A stretch of 64,000 nucleotides of DNA from NCBI GenBank assembly GCA_029262855.1, contig JAJCYP010000104.1:43376-107375 (forward strand). The letters are read 5' to 3'. The position numbers were made by a program, and so were the translations under genes. Under the pieces are notes generated by a model. That model had not been told where the DNA came from, made no database searches, and saw only the letters and a list, made by a program, of their open reading frames with translations. The DNA is from Bacteroidota bacterium (lineage in GTDB: Bacteria > Bacteroidota > Rhodothermia > Rhodothermales > UBA10348). Positions within the stretch are counted from its first letter, which is position 1, and every line of letters begins with the position of its first letter. Positions 9,152 through 17,742 of this stretch are shown here, in pieces.

Positions 9152-10407
9152 AACTCGTAGATGGTCATCACGAGGCTGTTTTCCTGAATCCCGGCTGTCA
9201 GGATGTCCAGGCGGCCGTCGTTGTTGTAATCAAACCAGATGGTCGGTCCAAAGAGAACGCCTCTGAAACTGTGTCGCAGGACAAATCCAGAGTCCGTCTG
9301 CTCGTAAACGACTATCCGCTGATTGTCGGGGGTTTCCAGGTTTTCGATGCCGGCCACCAAGAGGTCCAGATCGCCATCGCCATCAAGATCACCCCAGGCA
9401 GCATCGCCCGAGAAGACACCCGAAAGTGCCACGCCAGAATCCGAAAAACCGGTCCCCTCTGCCCGCAGCAGGGTGGCGCGTCCGGACATCAAGTCCGGGC
9501 TCAGCACTCCGCCTGTGACAAACAGGTCGTCGTCTCCGTCCGAGTCATAGTCGGCAGTGGCCAACCGCGAGAACAGCCCGGAGGGCAAGGACAATGACCG
9601 GGTCGTAAAGACGCCGCCGGCGTTGTCGAGAATCAGGTTGTCCACCCCGTCCACGCCGGAACCCGTAAGCAGCAAGTCCGGACGGCCGTCTCCGTCCGGA
9701 TCGAAAAAAGCGAGATCGGAGACCGTTATGACATCTCCCAGCGTGATGACCGGCGAAAACCCAAACGAGCCATCATGGCGATAGATGCCTACGGAGGACT
9801 CTCCAGTGGCCGTTACCCCCGACAGCGCAAGATCCAGATCACCGTCAGCGTCAATGTCCGCCCATGCCACCCGCGACTCGAACAGCGGCGGCAGACCCGG
9901 GGTCGCCCTGATGATCAGGGTCCTGCCGTTCTGGTTTTCGAACACATCGGTCGCCGGTTGCTCCTGCACATTGTCGGTGTCGATGTCGTCGACGGCCCGA
10001 CCCGAAACGATGAGGTCGGGATCTCCATCTCCGTCCACATCCGCCCAGGAGACGACGCCGGCCTTCATTCTTCGCGAGGGAAACGCGAAGGGCGAATAGC
10101 TGGCAACGATGCGAGGAGGCGATCGCGGGATAGGCTCCACCAGGCGGGCATTGAAGATGTAGAGGCCGGTGACGGGATAGCCGTCCAGATTCTGCCCGAT
10201 GAGCATGAGGTCAGGATCCCCGTCACCGTCAAAGTCGGCGGTATCAAACGACCCGAACGAACTGAAGGGCACCCCACGGACGACGACCACGGTTTGGGCT
10301 GCGGAAGATCCAGTCACGAGGGCGAGTAACCCCAGCAGAAGGAAAGCGGGCAGCGCTGGCCTCGGGCGGAAGACCGGGTAGGGGGTGGAAGACACGTAAA
10401 CGGCCAA
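9148..10407 (-). CDS. Secreted FG-GAP/VCBS seven-bladed propeller protein, second in operon
   Basis: A 419-residue paralogue of its two neighbours. The N-terminus has a longer n-region (MAVYVSSTPYPVFRPR) before a hydrophobic core LPAFLLLGLLALVTG and a likely cleavage at SSAAQ. Seven DxDxDG-type motifs follow (DFDGDGDPDL, DVDGDGDPDL, DIDADGDLDL, DPDGDGRPDL, DYDSDGDDDL, DLDGDGDLDL, DYNNDGRLDI), again one full propeller. No C-terminal sorting domain is visible. It lies two bases after the stop of the gene at 10410 and overlaps the next by ATGA, so the three genes form one operon. Function beyond calcium binding is unknown. Confidence 0.85.
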   Translation of the reverse strand: MAVYVSSTPYPVFRPRPALPAFLLLGLLALVTGSSAAQTVVVVRGVPFSSFGSFDTADFDGDGDPDLMLIGQNLDGYPVTGLYIFNARLVEPIPRSPPRIVASYSPFAFPSRRMKAGVVSWADVDGDGDPDLIVSGRAVDDIDTDNVQEQPATDVFENQNGRTLIIRATPGLPPLFESRVAWADIDADGDLDLALSGVTATGESSVGIYRHDGSFGFSPVITLGDVITVSDLAFFDPDGDGRPDLLLTGSGVDGVDNLILDNAGGVFTTRSLSLPSGLFSRLATADYDSDGDDDLFVTGGVLSPDLMSGRATLLRAEGTGFSDSGVALSGVFSGDAAWGDLDGDGDLDLLVAGIENLETPDNQRIVVYEQTDSGFVLRHSFRGVLFGPTIWFDYNNDGRLDILTAGIQENSLVMTIYEL

Positions 10408-10409
10408 GC

Positions 10410-12218
10410 TCAGCGAACCAGCGTGAGTGTCTGGACATCCCGGTACGAGCCGGCCCTCATCTCGAGCAGGTAGATGCCGCCCGCCAGGTGAGTCGGAGCG
10501 TCCCAGTCGAGGGTGTATGTCCCAGGAGCCTGAACCGCGTTCAGGATGAACCCAGCCTGACGTCCCAGCATGTCAAAAACACGTATCTGGACCGTCGAGA
10601 CGGCGGGAACGTCGTAGTCAATGCGGGTCCGCTGCGAGAAGGGGTTCGGGTAGGGTGCCCCCAGACGAAACGACGTCGGTACCTGCTCGTCGTCGATGTC
10701 CGTGGCCGTGGCCGAAACGTCAAACGACCCTTCGTCTGAGAACGATGACGCACTGAAACTGGCGCCAACGGACTGGACACTCCAGTAGTAGCGGCCCGGT
10801 GGCAGGTTCTGGAGGTACGTGGATGTGGAGGAAACGAATCCGGGGCGGGCCACGCGGCGGAGGCCTGATGCCGGATCAGAGGGTGCCGAGCGAACATCGG
10901 CCAGGCCGGGTGCCGTACCGATGCGAAGGTCGTAGGTGACCACGCCAGGGCGCGAGTCGGTCCACTCCAGCGCCACCAAGCCGTCCGTCTGACTCGACCG
11001 TAAGGCGCTCGGGGCGGTGAGGTTCTCCGGGCGTGCCTGGCGCTCGTTCGTGTACAGATTCAGGATGTTGTCGCCGCTCGAGGTCGCGCCCGCCGACAGG
11101 AGGTCGAGATCGCCGTCCCCGTCGAAATCCCCCCAGTCCGCGGATGCAAAAATAGCACCCACCAGGAAGGTCGAATTCTCGAAATCGCCCTGGCCCAGGT
11201 TGCGGTAGACCCTCGCTGTCCGGCGCCCCAAGGCCGACTCCGCACCGAGGGACAGGAGGTCGAGATCTCCATCGTTGTCGTAGTCGCCCCAGCTGATTGA
11301 GCCGGCCAGTGAGCCCTGGATGCCCGTCTCCACCTCCTGGAAATTTCCATTGGTGTTTCGGTAGACCGCCGCCTGTCCCTCGAAAATGCGCGGGGTAACC
11401 TGCCCACCGCTGACCACGACATCCAGGTCGCCATCGGCATCGTAGTCTCCCCAATCGACGCTCGAGAAGGCGAGGGGGGCAAAGCTCGCTACGAGTTCGC
11501 TCAACGCGCCTCCGCTGGTTCGGTAGAGCGAGGTCCGGAAGCCTTCCGGCGTGGCTCCCGAAATCAGCAGATCAGGATCGCCGTCATTGTCATAATCGCC
11601 CCATTTGGCCTCGCCAAAGGCAAAGCCCGGAATGCCGGCCGGTATAGCCGTGAAGCTCCCCCCGTTGTTGACTGCAATGGAGGACTGGTAAGCGCCTGCT
11701 GCATCGACCCCCGTAACCAGTAGATCCAGGTCCCCGTCATTGTCGGTGTCGGCCCAGCCCAGCGCTCCCGAATGGTAAGCGGGGAGATCCGCACCGATGT
11801 CGGCAAAGGCGTTCCCATTGTTGCGGTAGATCACGGTCAAGGGAGCGTACGGCGCCGTTGCGGACGTACTTCCTGAGACCGCAAGATCAAGGTCTCCGTC
11901 TCCATCCATGTCAGCCCAGGATGAACGGCTGTACGCCATCGCCCGGACTCCGCCGATGAGCGGCGTGAATGTCGCGCCAGCCTCCCCAGAGCCGTCATTG
12001 CGATAGACCGCGGCGGTCAATCCCGAGGCCGAACGCCCGGAGACAAACGCATCCAGGTCTCCGTCATTGTCGATATCCCCCCAGGCGACCGCGGCATTCC
12101 GAACGGCAGGCATGGAGTGCGATTGTACGTTGAACGTAAACGGCTGGGTGACCGGCTGCGCCATCGCGGCGGGCGCTAGCAGTGCAACCAAAGCTGTCAG
12201 GGAGAGGAGTCGGGTCAC
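10410..12218 (-). CDS. FG-GAP propeller protein with Fn3-like domain and T9SS sorting tail
   Basis: First gene of the operon, 602 residues. Signal peptide MTRLLSLTALVALLAP, cleaved near AMAQ. Residues about 40-385 carry seven DxDxDG motifs (DIDNDGDLDA through DFDGDGDLDL), one seven-bladed propeller. A fibronectin type III-like segment follows (PENLTAPSALR to about 515). The C-terminus is a type A type IX secretion sorting domain with PYPNPFSQRTRIDYDVP, VFDMLGR and GIYLLEM. It is therefore predicted to cross the outer membrane by the T9SS and be anchored or released at the surface. No T9SS machinery lies in this window. Confidence 0.9.
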   Translation of the reverse strand: MTRLLSLTALVALLAPAAMAQPVTQPFTFNVQSHSMPAVRNAAVAWGDIDNDGDLDAFVSGRSASGLTAAVYRNDGSGEAGATFTPLIGGVRAMAYSRSSWADMDGDGDLDLAVSGSTSATAPYAPLTVIYRNNGNAFADIGADLPAYHSGALGWADTDNDGDLDLLVTGVDAAGAYQSSIAVNNGGSFTAIPAGIPGFAFGEAKWGDYDNDGDPDLLISGATPEGFRTSLYRTSGGALSELVASFAPLAFSSVDWGDYDADGDLDVVVSGGQVTPRIFEGQAAVYRNTNGNFQEVETGIQGSLAGSISWGDYDNDGDLDLLSLGAESALGRRTARVYRNLGQGDFENSTFLVGAIFASADWGDFDGDGDLDLLSAGATSSGDNILNLYTNERQARPENLTAPSALRSSQTDGLVALEWTDSRPGVVTYDLRIGTAPGLADVRSAPSDPASGLRRVARPGFVSSTSTYLQNLPPGRYYWSVQSVGASFSASSFSDEGSFDVSATATDIDDEQVPTSFRLGAPYPNPFSQRTRIDYDVPAVSTVQIRVFDMLGRQAGFILNAVQAPGTYTLDWDAPTHLAGGIYLLEMRAGSYRDVQTLTLVR

Positions 12219-12348
12219 GGGTTACATCCCGGTTGATTCAAGCTGAAGAATGTACGCATCGGGACACCCATCCACCTGAACTATGCGCGAACGGTTGAAG
12301 GGAGCGTTCAGGCGGATCTGCAGCGTCTCTCCGGTCCCGATCTCTGCC

Positions 12349-13080
12349 TCAGGCAGGGACCGCGGCCTCAATCAGATCTTCTGCCACGTCATCTCCCAGA
12401 TACCAGTCAATCAGCCAGTGCGCCGCGTAGATCAGCGGCGTAATGACGATGGCCACCAGGAACTTGTACGCGTAGTTGAATAGCGTGACGGCGATGATGG
12501 CCTGCAGGGTCATGGGGCCGTAAAAAGCCACGAACAGGACCACGAACGTGTCGATGAACTGAGATCCGAATGTGGATCCCGTCGCCCGCAGCCAGAGGTG
12601 CTTCCCGTCGGTCAGTTTCCGCAGCCAGTGGAAGAGCGAGATGTCGGCCAGCTGACCAAGGAGATAGGCAACGAGGCTTCCAGCAATGATGCGGCCTGAT
12701 GCCCCGAACACGGTATCGAACGCCTCGCCTGGCACCGGCGAGATCGACGCCGTCGGCACGGCCATCGCTGCCTGAATAATGGCGAATTCGAAGATGATCA
12801 TGACCACGCCCAGGTAGGTCACAAACTTGATCCCCGCCTTTCCGAAGTACTCGTTGAGCAGGTCGGTGATGATGAACGTCACCGGAAACGCGATCACGCC
12901 GGCCGTCATCACGACCTCGGTGAAGTCCTCCCCGAGGATGGAAAGCGTGAATGGGAGCTGGACAACGGTGAACAGCTTCGAGGCCGTGGCCTCGGCCACT
13001 ACCAGCGCGGTGAGAAAGACAGCTGCGCAAACCACATAGAGCTTCTGGGGGCGCGAGAGGCTGTAGGCCGGCTTGGACAT
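12349..13080 (-). CDS. yhhQ: Queuosine precursor transporter, YhhQ/VUT family
   Basis: A 243-residue inner-membrane protein with about six transmembrane helices, of the VUT (DUF165) family that imports queuosine precursors. Family signatures are FPVTFIITDLLNEYFGK (about 66-82) and ATGSTFGSQFIDTFVV (about 165). Its start abuts the stop of the marR gene with no spacer, so it is co-transcribed and probably controlled by that regulator. No preQ1-riboswitch-like structure is evident. The 130 bases downstream (12219-12348) hold nothing I can identify. Substrate specificity within the family (preQ0, preQ1 or queuine) cannot be read from sequence. Confidence 0.88.
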   Translation of the reverse strand: MSKPAYSLSRPQKLYVVCAAVFLTALVVAEATASKLFTVVQLPFTLSILGEDFTEVVMTAGVIAFPVTFIITDLLNEYFGKAGIKFVTYLGVVMIIFEFAIIQAAMAVPTASISPVPGEAFDTVFGASGRIIAGSLVAYLLGQLADISLFHWLRKLTDGKHLWLRATGSTFGSQFIDTFVVLFVAFYGPMTLQAIIAVTLFNYAYKFLVAIVITPLIYAAHWLIDWYLGDDVAEDLIEAAVPA

Positions 13081-13545
13081 CTAACCGGTCTGGTCGGCCC
13101 TGAGCCGCTCCAGCAGCGAACTGAGCGTCCGGAGTTCCTCGCCATCAAGGTGCCGGGCGATGCCGGCCTGCATCTCGGACACCTCGGGATCCATCGTCGC
13201 CAGAAGCGTCTTCCCGCTTTCGGTGATCCCGACCTTCACCACGCGGCGGTCACTTCGGGACCGCGCCCTTTCGATGTGTCCGGCAGCCTCCAGTCTGTTC
13301 AGCAGCCGGGTTACGTCCGGAGTTCGGTCGAGGAGGCGACCGCCGATGTCACTGCAGGTCATCCGGGCCGGATCGGCTCCCCGCAGGATCCGCAGGACGT
13401 TGTACTGGGCCGGCGTCAGGCCGTAGGAACTCATCGTGCCCGCCAGAATCGAGGTTATCCAGGAACTGGTCACCAGGATGTCGAACATCGCCCTCTGGCT
13501 GTCGTCCGCGATACGGTCCTGCTTGATGAGCTCCTCAAGTCGCAT
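13081..13545 (-). CDS. MarR-family transcriptional regulator
   Basis: A 154-residue winged-helix repressor-like protein. The helix-turn-helix lies at about 60-100 (LTPAQYNVLRILRG, CSDIGGRLLDRTPDVTRLLNRLEAAGHIER), and the wing contains the family motif RSRSDRRVVKVGITESG. N- and C-terminal helices would form the dimer. It directly precedes yhhQ. A perfect inverted repeat at 13556-13573 lies ten bases ahead of its start codon, so autoregulation is likely. MarR proteins usually respond to small aromatic ligands; which ligand is unknown, though the transporter partner suggests a nucleobase-type compound (inference). Confidence 0.9.
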   Translation of the reverse strand: MRLEELIKQDRIADDSQRAMFDILVTSSWITSILAGTMSSYGLTPAQYNVLRILRGADPARMTCSDIGGRLLDRTPDVTRLLNRLEAAGHIERARSRSDRRVVKVGITESGKTLLATMDPEVSEMQAGIARHLDGEELRTLSSLLERLRADQTG

Positions 13546-13555
13546 GTTCTGACGG

Positions 13556-13573
13556 ATGTTGTTAGAACAACAT
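13556..13573 (-). promoter_or_regulatory. Palindromic MarR-type operator
   Basis: ATGTTGTT-AG-AACAACAT is a perfect inverted repeat with eight-base arms and a two-base centre, the size and TTGTT/AACAA core typical of MarR-family operators. It lies in the 27-base gap between phoR and marR, ten bases before the marR start and touching the last base of the phoR stop. Binding here would block marR-yhhQ transcription or translation start. Confidence 0.75.
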
Positions 13574-14523
13574 TAACCGCCACTCGGCTCGTGCGTTCCG
13601 GGCGGTCCGGTGCTCAGCGGAAGCGTGAACGAGAACGTGGAGCCGATGCCTTCGCGGCTCTCGACCACCAGAGTCCGGTCGTGTGCCGCCAGAATATGCT
13701 TGACGATTGCCAGGCCCAGACCGGTACCTCCCTGGGATCGAGAGCGGCTCTTGTCCACACGGAAAAAGCGTTCCGTGATTCTCGGGATCAGGTCGGTCGG
13801 GATCCCTATGCCATCGTCCCTTATGGAAATCCGCACTTCTGCGCCGGCCCGATGGGCCTCAAGGGTGACGATTCCACCTTCGTTGTTGTACTTGATGGCG
13901 TTCTCCATCAGGTTCACGATGACCTGCCTGAGGTGCTCACGATCCCCGACCACGTCCGGCAGATCGGGCGGAATCCTGGTTGCCACCTGGACGGTCTTTC
14001 GCGACGCCACGTGCTCAAGGGATTCCACGATCTCCTGTGCCAATTCGCCCGTGGAGAACTGTACCGGACGCATTCGGAGCTCGCCCTGCTCGATGCGGGC
14101 TATCTCGCCGAGATCCCGCGCCAGGTGATCCAGCCGATCGGCGTTCCGGAGAATCTTGTCGACGAACTTTCGATTCACCGTCGGGTCCTCCAGGGCGCCT
14201 CCCTCCAGCGTCTCGGCGAATCCTCGGATGGCAAAGATGGGGGTCTTGAGTTCGTGCGAGACGTTGCCAATGAAGTCCCGCCGGTAGTCCTCCATCCGGC
14301 GGAGCTCCGCCATTTCTCCCTCGAGCACCTGGCCAGTCCGAAAAACCTGTCGAACCATGTCATTCAACTCGTCGCCCCGGGGCAGGTGGGCGTCCTCCAG
14401 GTTGTCGAAGTGGCTGTGCCGGATCTGACGAAGCAGGGTCCGGCCCAGCGCCAGTCGCCGTGTCACGAGACGGCCCGCTACCCAGTAGGTGACCGCGAAG
14501 ATGAGGATCGGTGTCAGCACCAA
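13573..14523 (-). CDS. phoR: PhoR-like sensor histidine kinase, start uncertain
   Basis: Membrane sensor kinase that would phosphorylate the adjacent PhoB-like regulator. The kinase core is complete: H-box FIGNVSHELKTP, N-box VNLMENAIKYNNEGG, G1 DDGIGIP and G2 GGTGLGLAIVKH. From the TTG at 14523 the protein has 316 residues and one transmembrane helix (LVLTPILIFAVTYWVAG). The same frame is open upstream to about 14670 and encodes a first hydrophobic helix (WPPALLAAALIALAGFLAG), but with no ATG, GTG or TTG. The true start may be a rare codon (CTG or ATC) overlapping phoB, or there is a sequence error. No periplasmic sensor domain is present. Confidence 0.88.
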   Translation of the reverse strand: MVLTPILIFAVTYWVAGRLVTRRLALGRTLLRQIRHSHFDNLEDAHLPRGDELNDMVRQVFRTGQVLEGEMAELRRMEDYRRDFIGNVSHELKTPIFAIRGFAETLEGGALEDPTVNRKFVDKILRNADRLDHLARDLGEIARIEQGELRMRPVQFSTGELAQEIVESLEHVASRKTVQVATRIPPDLPDVVGDREHLRQVIVNLMENAIKYNNEGGIVTLEAHRAGAEVRISIRDDGIGIPTDLIPRITERFFRVDKSRSRSQGGTGLGLAIVKHILAAHDRTLVVESREGIGSTFSFTLPLSTGPPGTHEPSGG

Positions 14524-14650
14524 AAGAGGGACGAACCACGAACCGGGTCCCGCCAGAAAGCCCGCGAGTGCGATCAGCGCCGCCGCCAGCAGCGCCGGTG
14601 GCCAGGCGAGCTTGAGGGCGATTCTGCTGAATCCGCGTTTACGGCTCTCG

Positions 14651-15337
14651 TCAGGCTCGGAACCGATACCCCACCCCCTTCACTGTTTCAATCATGTCTT
14701 CGCCCACCTTTTCCCGAATCTTGCGGACGTGGACATCCACAGTTCGGTCCACAACGTAGACATCCGGGCCCCAAACCTGGTCCAGGAGCTGTTGCCGCGA
14801 AAAAACGCGGCCTGGATTGCTGGCAAGGTATCGAAGAAGCTCGAATTCTTTTCTCGGAAGGTGGAGGGGATCTTCCAGCCCGTCCCGCTCCACAACGTAT
14901 CTCGTGCGATCTATGGTGAGTCCGTAGATCCGGACGATGTCGGGCGTGGCCGATGTCCGCTCCGAACCCCGAAGGGAGGCCCTGACCTGGCTGATCAGGA
15001 CGGGGATGGAGATGGGCTTCGTCAGATAGATATCTGCGCCGACATCCAGCCCTTCCACATGGTCGTTCTCCTCGCTGCGTGCCGTCAGCATGACAATAGG
15101 CGTGCTCTTGAGCGCCGGGTGTTCGCGCATCCGCCGACAGGCCTCAAGACCATCCATGCGAGGCATCATGACATCGAGAATGATCAGGTCTGGGACCTGC
15201 TTCGAGGCCAGGTGCACGGCCTCAACACCGTCGCAGGCCTGTTCCACTTCGAAACCTTCCTTCTCAAGGTTATACCGAAGCAGGTCTAGAATGTCGTCCT
15301 CGTCATCGACGACGAGAATGCGTTGCGGCTCGGCCAT
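14651..15337 (-). CDS. phoB: OmpR/PhoB-family response regulator
   Basis: A 228-residue two-component regulator. The receiver domain (about 5-120) has the acidic pair in VVDDEDD, the phospho-acceptor Asp55 in LDVMMPRMDG, and the conserved Lys in TKPIS. The C-terminal winged helix (about 130-226) ends in the family motifs RQQLLDQVWG, RTVDVHVRKIR and TVKGVGYRF. It is paired with the histidine kinase downstream, which together resemble the phosphate regulator PhoB/PhoR. A direct repeat 41 to 57 bases upstream resembles a Pho box. The phosphate role is by similarity; no phosphate transport genes are in the window. Confidence 0.92.
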   Translation of the reverse strand: MAEPQRILVVDDEDDILDLLRYNLEKEGFEVEQACDGVEAVHLASKQVPDLIILDVMMPRMDGLEACRRMREHPALKSTPIVMLTARSEENDHVEGLDVGADIYLTKPISIPVLISQVRASLRGSERTSATPDIVRIYGLTIDRTRYVVERDGLEDPLHLPRKEFELLRYLASNPGRVFSRQQLLDQVWGPDVYVVDRTVDVHVRKIREKVGEDMIETVKGVGYRFRA

Positions 15338-15377
15338 GGAATCAACCTTACGTGAACCCCAAAGCTACATGACGCCC

Positions 15378-15394
15378 GTTACCTCATTGTTACC
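15378..15394. promoter_or_regulatory. Possible Pho-box: direct repeat GTTACC with 11-base period
   Basis: GTTACC at 15378-15383 and again at 15389-15394, one helical turn apart, in the 105-base spacer between phoB and the divergent dehydrogenase gene. PhoB-family regulators bind tandem repeats with an 11-base period. The exact sequence does not match the enterobacterial consensus, so this is only a candidate for autoregulation. Confidence 0.4.
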
Positions 15395-15442
15395 AACCGG
15401 CGCCTGCCTTGACTACCTTTCCGCTTCACCAAGCCCGGACTC

Positions 15443-16609
15443 ATGACTGAACGTCGAAAACTCAGATACGGAATGGTTGGGGGCGGCCCCGGCGCATTCA
15501 TTGGCGCGGTTCACAGAATGGCCGCCGCACTGGATGGCTCCATGGACCTGGTCTCGGGTGCCTTCTCGTCGAGCCCGGAAAAGTCCCATCAGCAGGGTCG
15601 GGAATTGCATCTGGATCCGGCCCGAGTCTACGACACCTACCAGGACATGGCAGAGGCCGAGGCTGCGCGTGAGGACGGGATCGACTTTGTCTCCATCGTG
15701 ACGCCCAATCATGTTCACTTTGGCGCGGCCAAGGCGTTTATCGAACGTGGCATCCACGTGATCTGCGACAAGCCGATGACGAACACCCTGGAAGAGGCCG
15801 AGGAACTCTGTCGGCTGGTGTCCAAGCACGGCGTGATCTTCGCCCTGACGCACAACTATACCGGCTATCCGATGGTCAAGGAGGCCCGGGACCTGATGGC
15901 CGCCGGGCGCCTGGGCCAGATTCGAAAGATCGTCGTGGAATATCCTCAGGGCTGGTTGGCCGAGCTCATCGAGGAGATGGGTCATAAACAGGCTGCCTGG
16001 CGGACCGATCCGGCGCGCGCCGGTGTCTCGTCGGCCATGGGCGACATCGGCTCGCACGCCGAGAATCTTGCCCGCTACATCACGGGACTCGAGATGGAGG
16101 AGATTCACGCGGATCTCTCCACACTGGTCCCCGGGCGACAACTGGAAGACGACGGTAACATTTTGGTGCACTACCAGGGTGGCGCCCGAGGCATTCTTTA
16201 CGCCTCGCAGATTTCGGTGGGTGAGGAAAACAATCTTCGGATCAGGGTCTACGGCACCAAGGCTTCGCTGGAATGGAAGCAGGAGCACCCCAACTGGCTG
16301 CACCTCCGTTATCCTGACCAGCCGGAGCAGATCCTGAAGCGTGGTAACCCCTATCTCGGACCGGCCGCCGCACACGCGACGCGGATCCCCGCGGGCCACC
16401 CGGAAGCGTTTCTGGAAGCATTCGCCAATGTCTATGTCATGGCTGGCAGGGCCATCTCGGCCCGCATCCGGGGTGTTGATCCCGATCCTCTCGACATGGA
16501 TTTCCCAACCGTTCAGGACGGAGCCATCGGCGTGCATTTCATACACACCGCCGTCCGAAGCAGCCGTGAGCGCGCGTGGGTGGATGCTGCGTATACGCCC
16601 CCGGCCTGA
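15443..16609 (+). CDS. Gfo/Idh/MocA-family sugar oxidoreductase
   Basis: A 388-residue NAD(P)-dependent dehydrogenase. The Rossmann motif is [14 protein letters not shown] at about 10-23. The family catalytic lysine motif (usually EKP) is here [15 protein letters not shown] near residue 110, and FALTHNY begins the C-terminal alpha/beta domain. Homologues act on cyclic polyols or hexoses such as myo-inositol and 3-keto-glycosides. It is followed after 32 bases by a TIM-barrel isomerase/epimerase, a common pairing in inositol or keto-sugar metabolism. The exact substrate is unknown. Confidence 0.9.
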   Translation: MTERRKLRYGMVGGGPGAFIGAVHRMAAALDGSMDLVSGAFSSSPEKSHQQGRELHLDPARVYDTYQDMAEAEAAREDGIDFVSIVTPNHVHFGAAKAFIERGIHVICDKPMTNTLEEAEELCRLVSKHGVIFALTHNYTGYPMVKEARDLMAAGRLGQIRKIVVEYPQGWLAELIEEMGHKQAAWRTDPARAGVSSAMGDIGSHAENLARYITGLEMEEIHADLSTLVPGRQLEDDGNILVHYQGGARGILYASQISVGEENNLRIRVYGTKASLEWKQEHPNWLHLRYPDQPEQILKRGNPYLGPAAAHATRIPAGHPEAFLEAFANVYVMAGRAISARIRGVDPDPLDMDFPTVQDGAIGVHFIHTAVRSSRERAWVDAAYTPPA

Positions 16610-16641
16610 AAAACCGGCCTCATCCTTCAATCCTTCCGATC

Positions 16642-17643
16642 ATGTCTCGTCCAGTCACGCTCTTTACCGGCCAGTGGGCCGATCTTTCATTGGAAACGCT
16701 GGCCGAAATGGCCGCGGAGTTCGGGTACGACGGGCTCGAACTCGCGTGTTGGGGCGATCATTTCGATGTCCAGCGGGCCTTGTCTGAGGAAGGATACTGT
16801 CAGGGCCGGCATGACCTGCTTGCCCGTCACGGGCTGAGCGTCCATTCGATTTCCAACCACCTGGTGGGCCAGGCCGTCTGCGACAACATCGACGACCGTC
16901 ACAAGTCGATCCTGCCTGCTCACGTTTGGGGAGATGGCGAGCCCGAGGGCGTTAGAGCACGGGCTGCCGAGGAGATGAAAGACACGGCGCGCGCGGCCGC
17001 ACGTCTCGGCGTCGAGGTGGTCAATGGATTCACGGGTTCCAGTATCTGGCACCTGCTCTACTCCTTCCCGCCCGTCACACCGGCCATGATTGAGGCGGGC
17101 TTCTCGGACTTCGCCGACCGCTGGAACCCGATTCTGGATGTCTTCGACCGCGAGGGCGTGCGATTCGCATTGGAGGTCCATCCGACCGAGATCGCCTTCG
17201 ACATAGGATCAGCGGAACGAACGCTGGAAGCAATCGGCCATCGCCCGGCATTCGGGTTCAACTATGACCCCAGTCATTTCGGATACCAGGGAGTCGATTA
17301 CGTCGGATTCATTGACCGATTCGGTGATCGGATCTACCACGTTCACATGAAGGATGTCTGGTGGTCGGCCAATCACGCTGAGGTTGGCGTCTTCGGCGGA
17401 CACACGGAATTTGGCGACCGTCGTCGCTTCTGGGATTTCCGATCCCTCGGCCGGGGATCCATCGACTTCGAGGAAATCATTCGGGCCCTGAACCGCGTCG
17501 GGTACCAGGGCCCTCTGTCGGTGGAGTGGGAGGATTCGGGAATGGATCGTGAGCACGGCGCCGCAGAGGCCTGCGACTTTGTGAGGGCCATGGACTTCGC
17601 ACCTTCGGCCGTGGCCTTCGACGCGGCGTTCGAGAAGGACTGA
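16642..17643 (+). CDS. Sugar phosphate isomerase/epimerase family protein (TIM barrel)
   Basis: A 333-residue protein of the xylose isomerase-like TIM-barrel (AP endonuclease 2) superfamily, with start [14 protein letters not shown] at 16642. Metal and substrate residues are suggested by [11 protein letters not shown] (Glu), [11 protein letters not shown] (Asp/His) and YHVHMKDV (His), the usual barrel ligands. It probably isomerises or epimerises a keto-sugar produced by the upstream Gfo/Idh/MocA dehydrogenase, with which it forms a two-gene operon. The longer frame from 16576 would overlap the preceding gene and is not preferred. Confidence 0.88.
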   Translation: MSRPVTLFTGQWADLSLETLAEMAAEFGYDGLELACWGDHFDVQRALSEEGYCQGRHDLLARHGLSVHSISNHLVGQAVCDNIDDRHKSILPAHVWGDGEPEGVRARAAEEMKDTARAAARLGVEVVNGFTGSSIWHLLYSFPPVTPAMIEAGFSDFADRWNPILDVFDREGVRFALEVHPTEIAFDIGSAERTLEAIGHRPAFGFNYDPSHFGYQGVDYVGFIDRFGDRIYHVHMKDVWWSANHAEVGVFGGHTEFGDRRRFWDFRSLGRGSIDFEEIIRALNRVGYQGPLSVEWEDSGMDREHGAAEACDFVRAMDFAPSAVAFDAAFEKD

Positions 17644-17742
17644 CCCACCGCCGCTGGTCACAGGGGCGGCTGCCGGCATTGCGTCCGCGCCGGGAGAGCC
17701 TTATCTGGTGGAGCCCCTGAAACCTATCTCCTGCCTGGCCAC

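Noticed and set aside
7901..12200. Tandem DxDxDG motifs as possible CRISPR or DNA repeats
   Set aside because: The repetition is at protein level; the DNA repeats are imperfect and in frame with FG-GAP blades.
13150..14919. A 589-residue plus-strand frame over marR and phoR
   Set aside because: It reads against four well-supported motif sets on the other strand and shows no domain; codon bias of the real genes explains it.
17644..17742. Possible riboswitch before the Rieske-GltS gene
   Set aside because: The spacer is too short and shows no conserved aptamer pairing.
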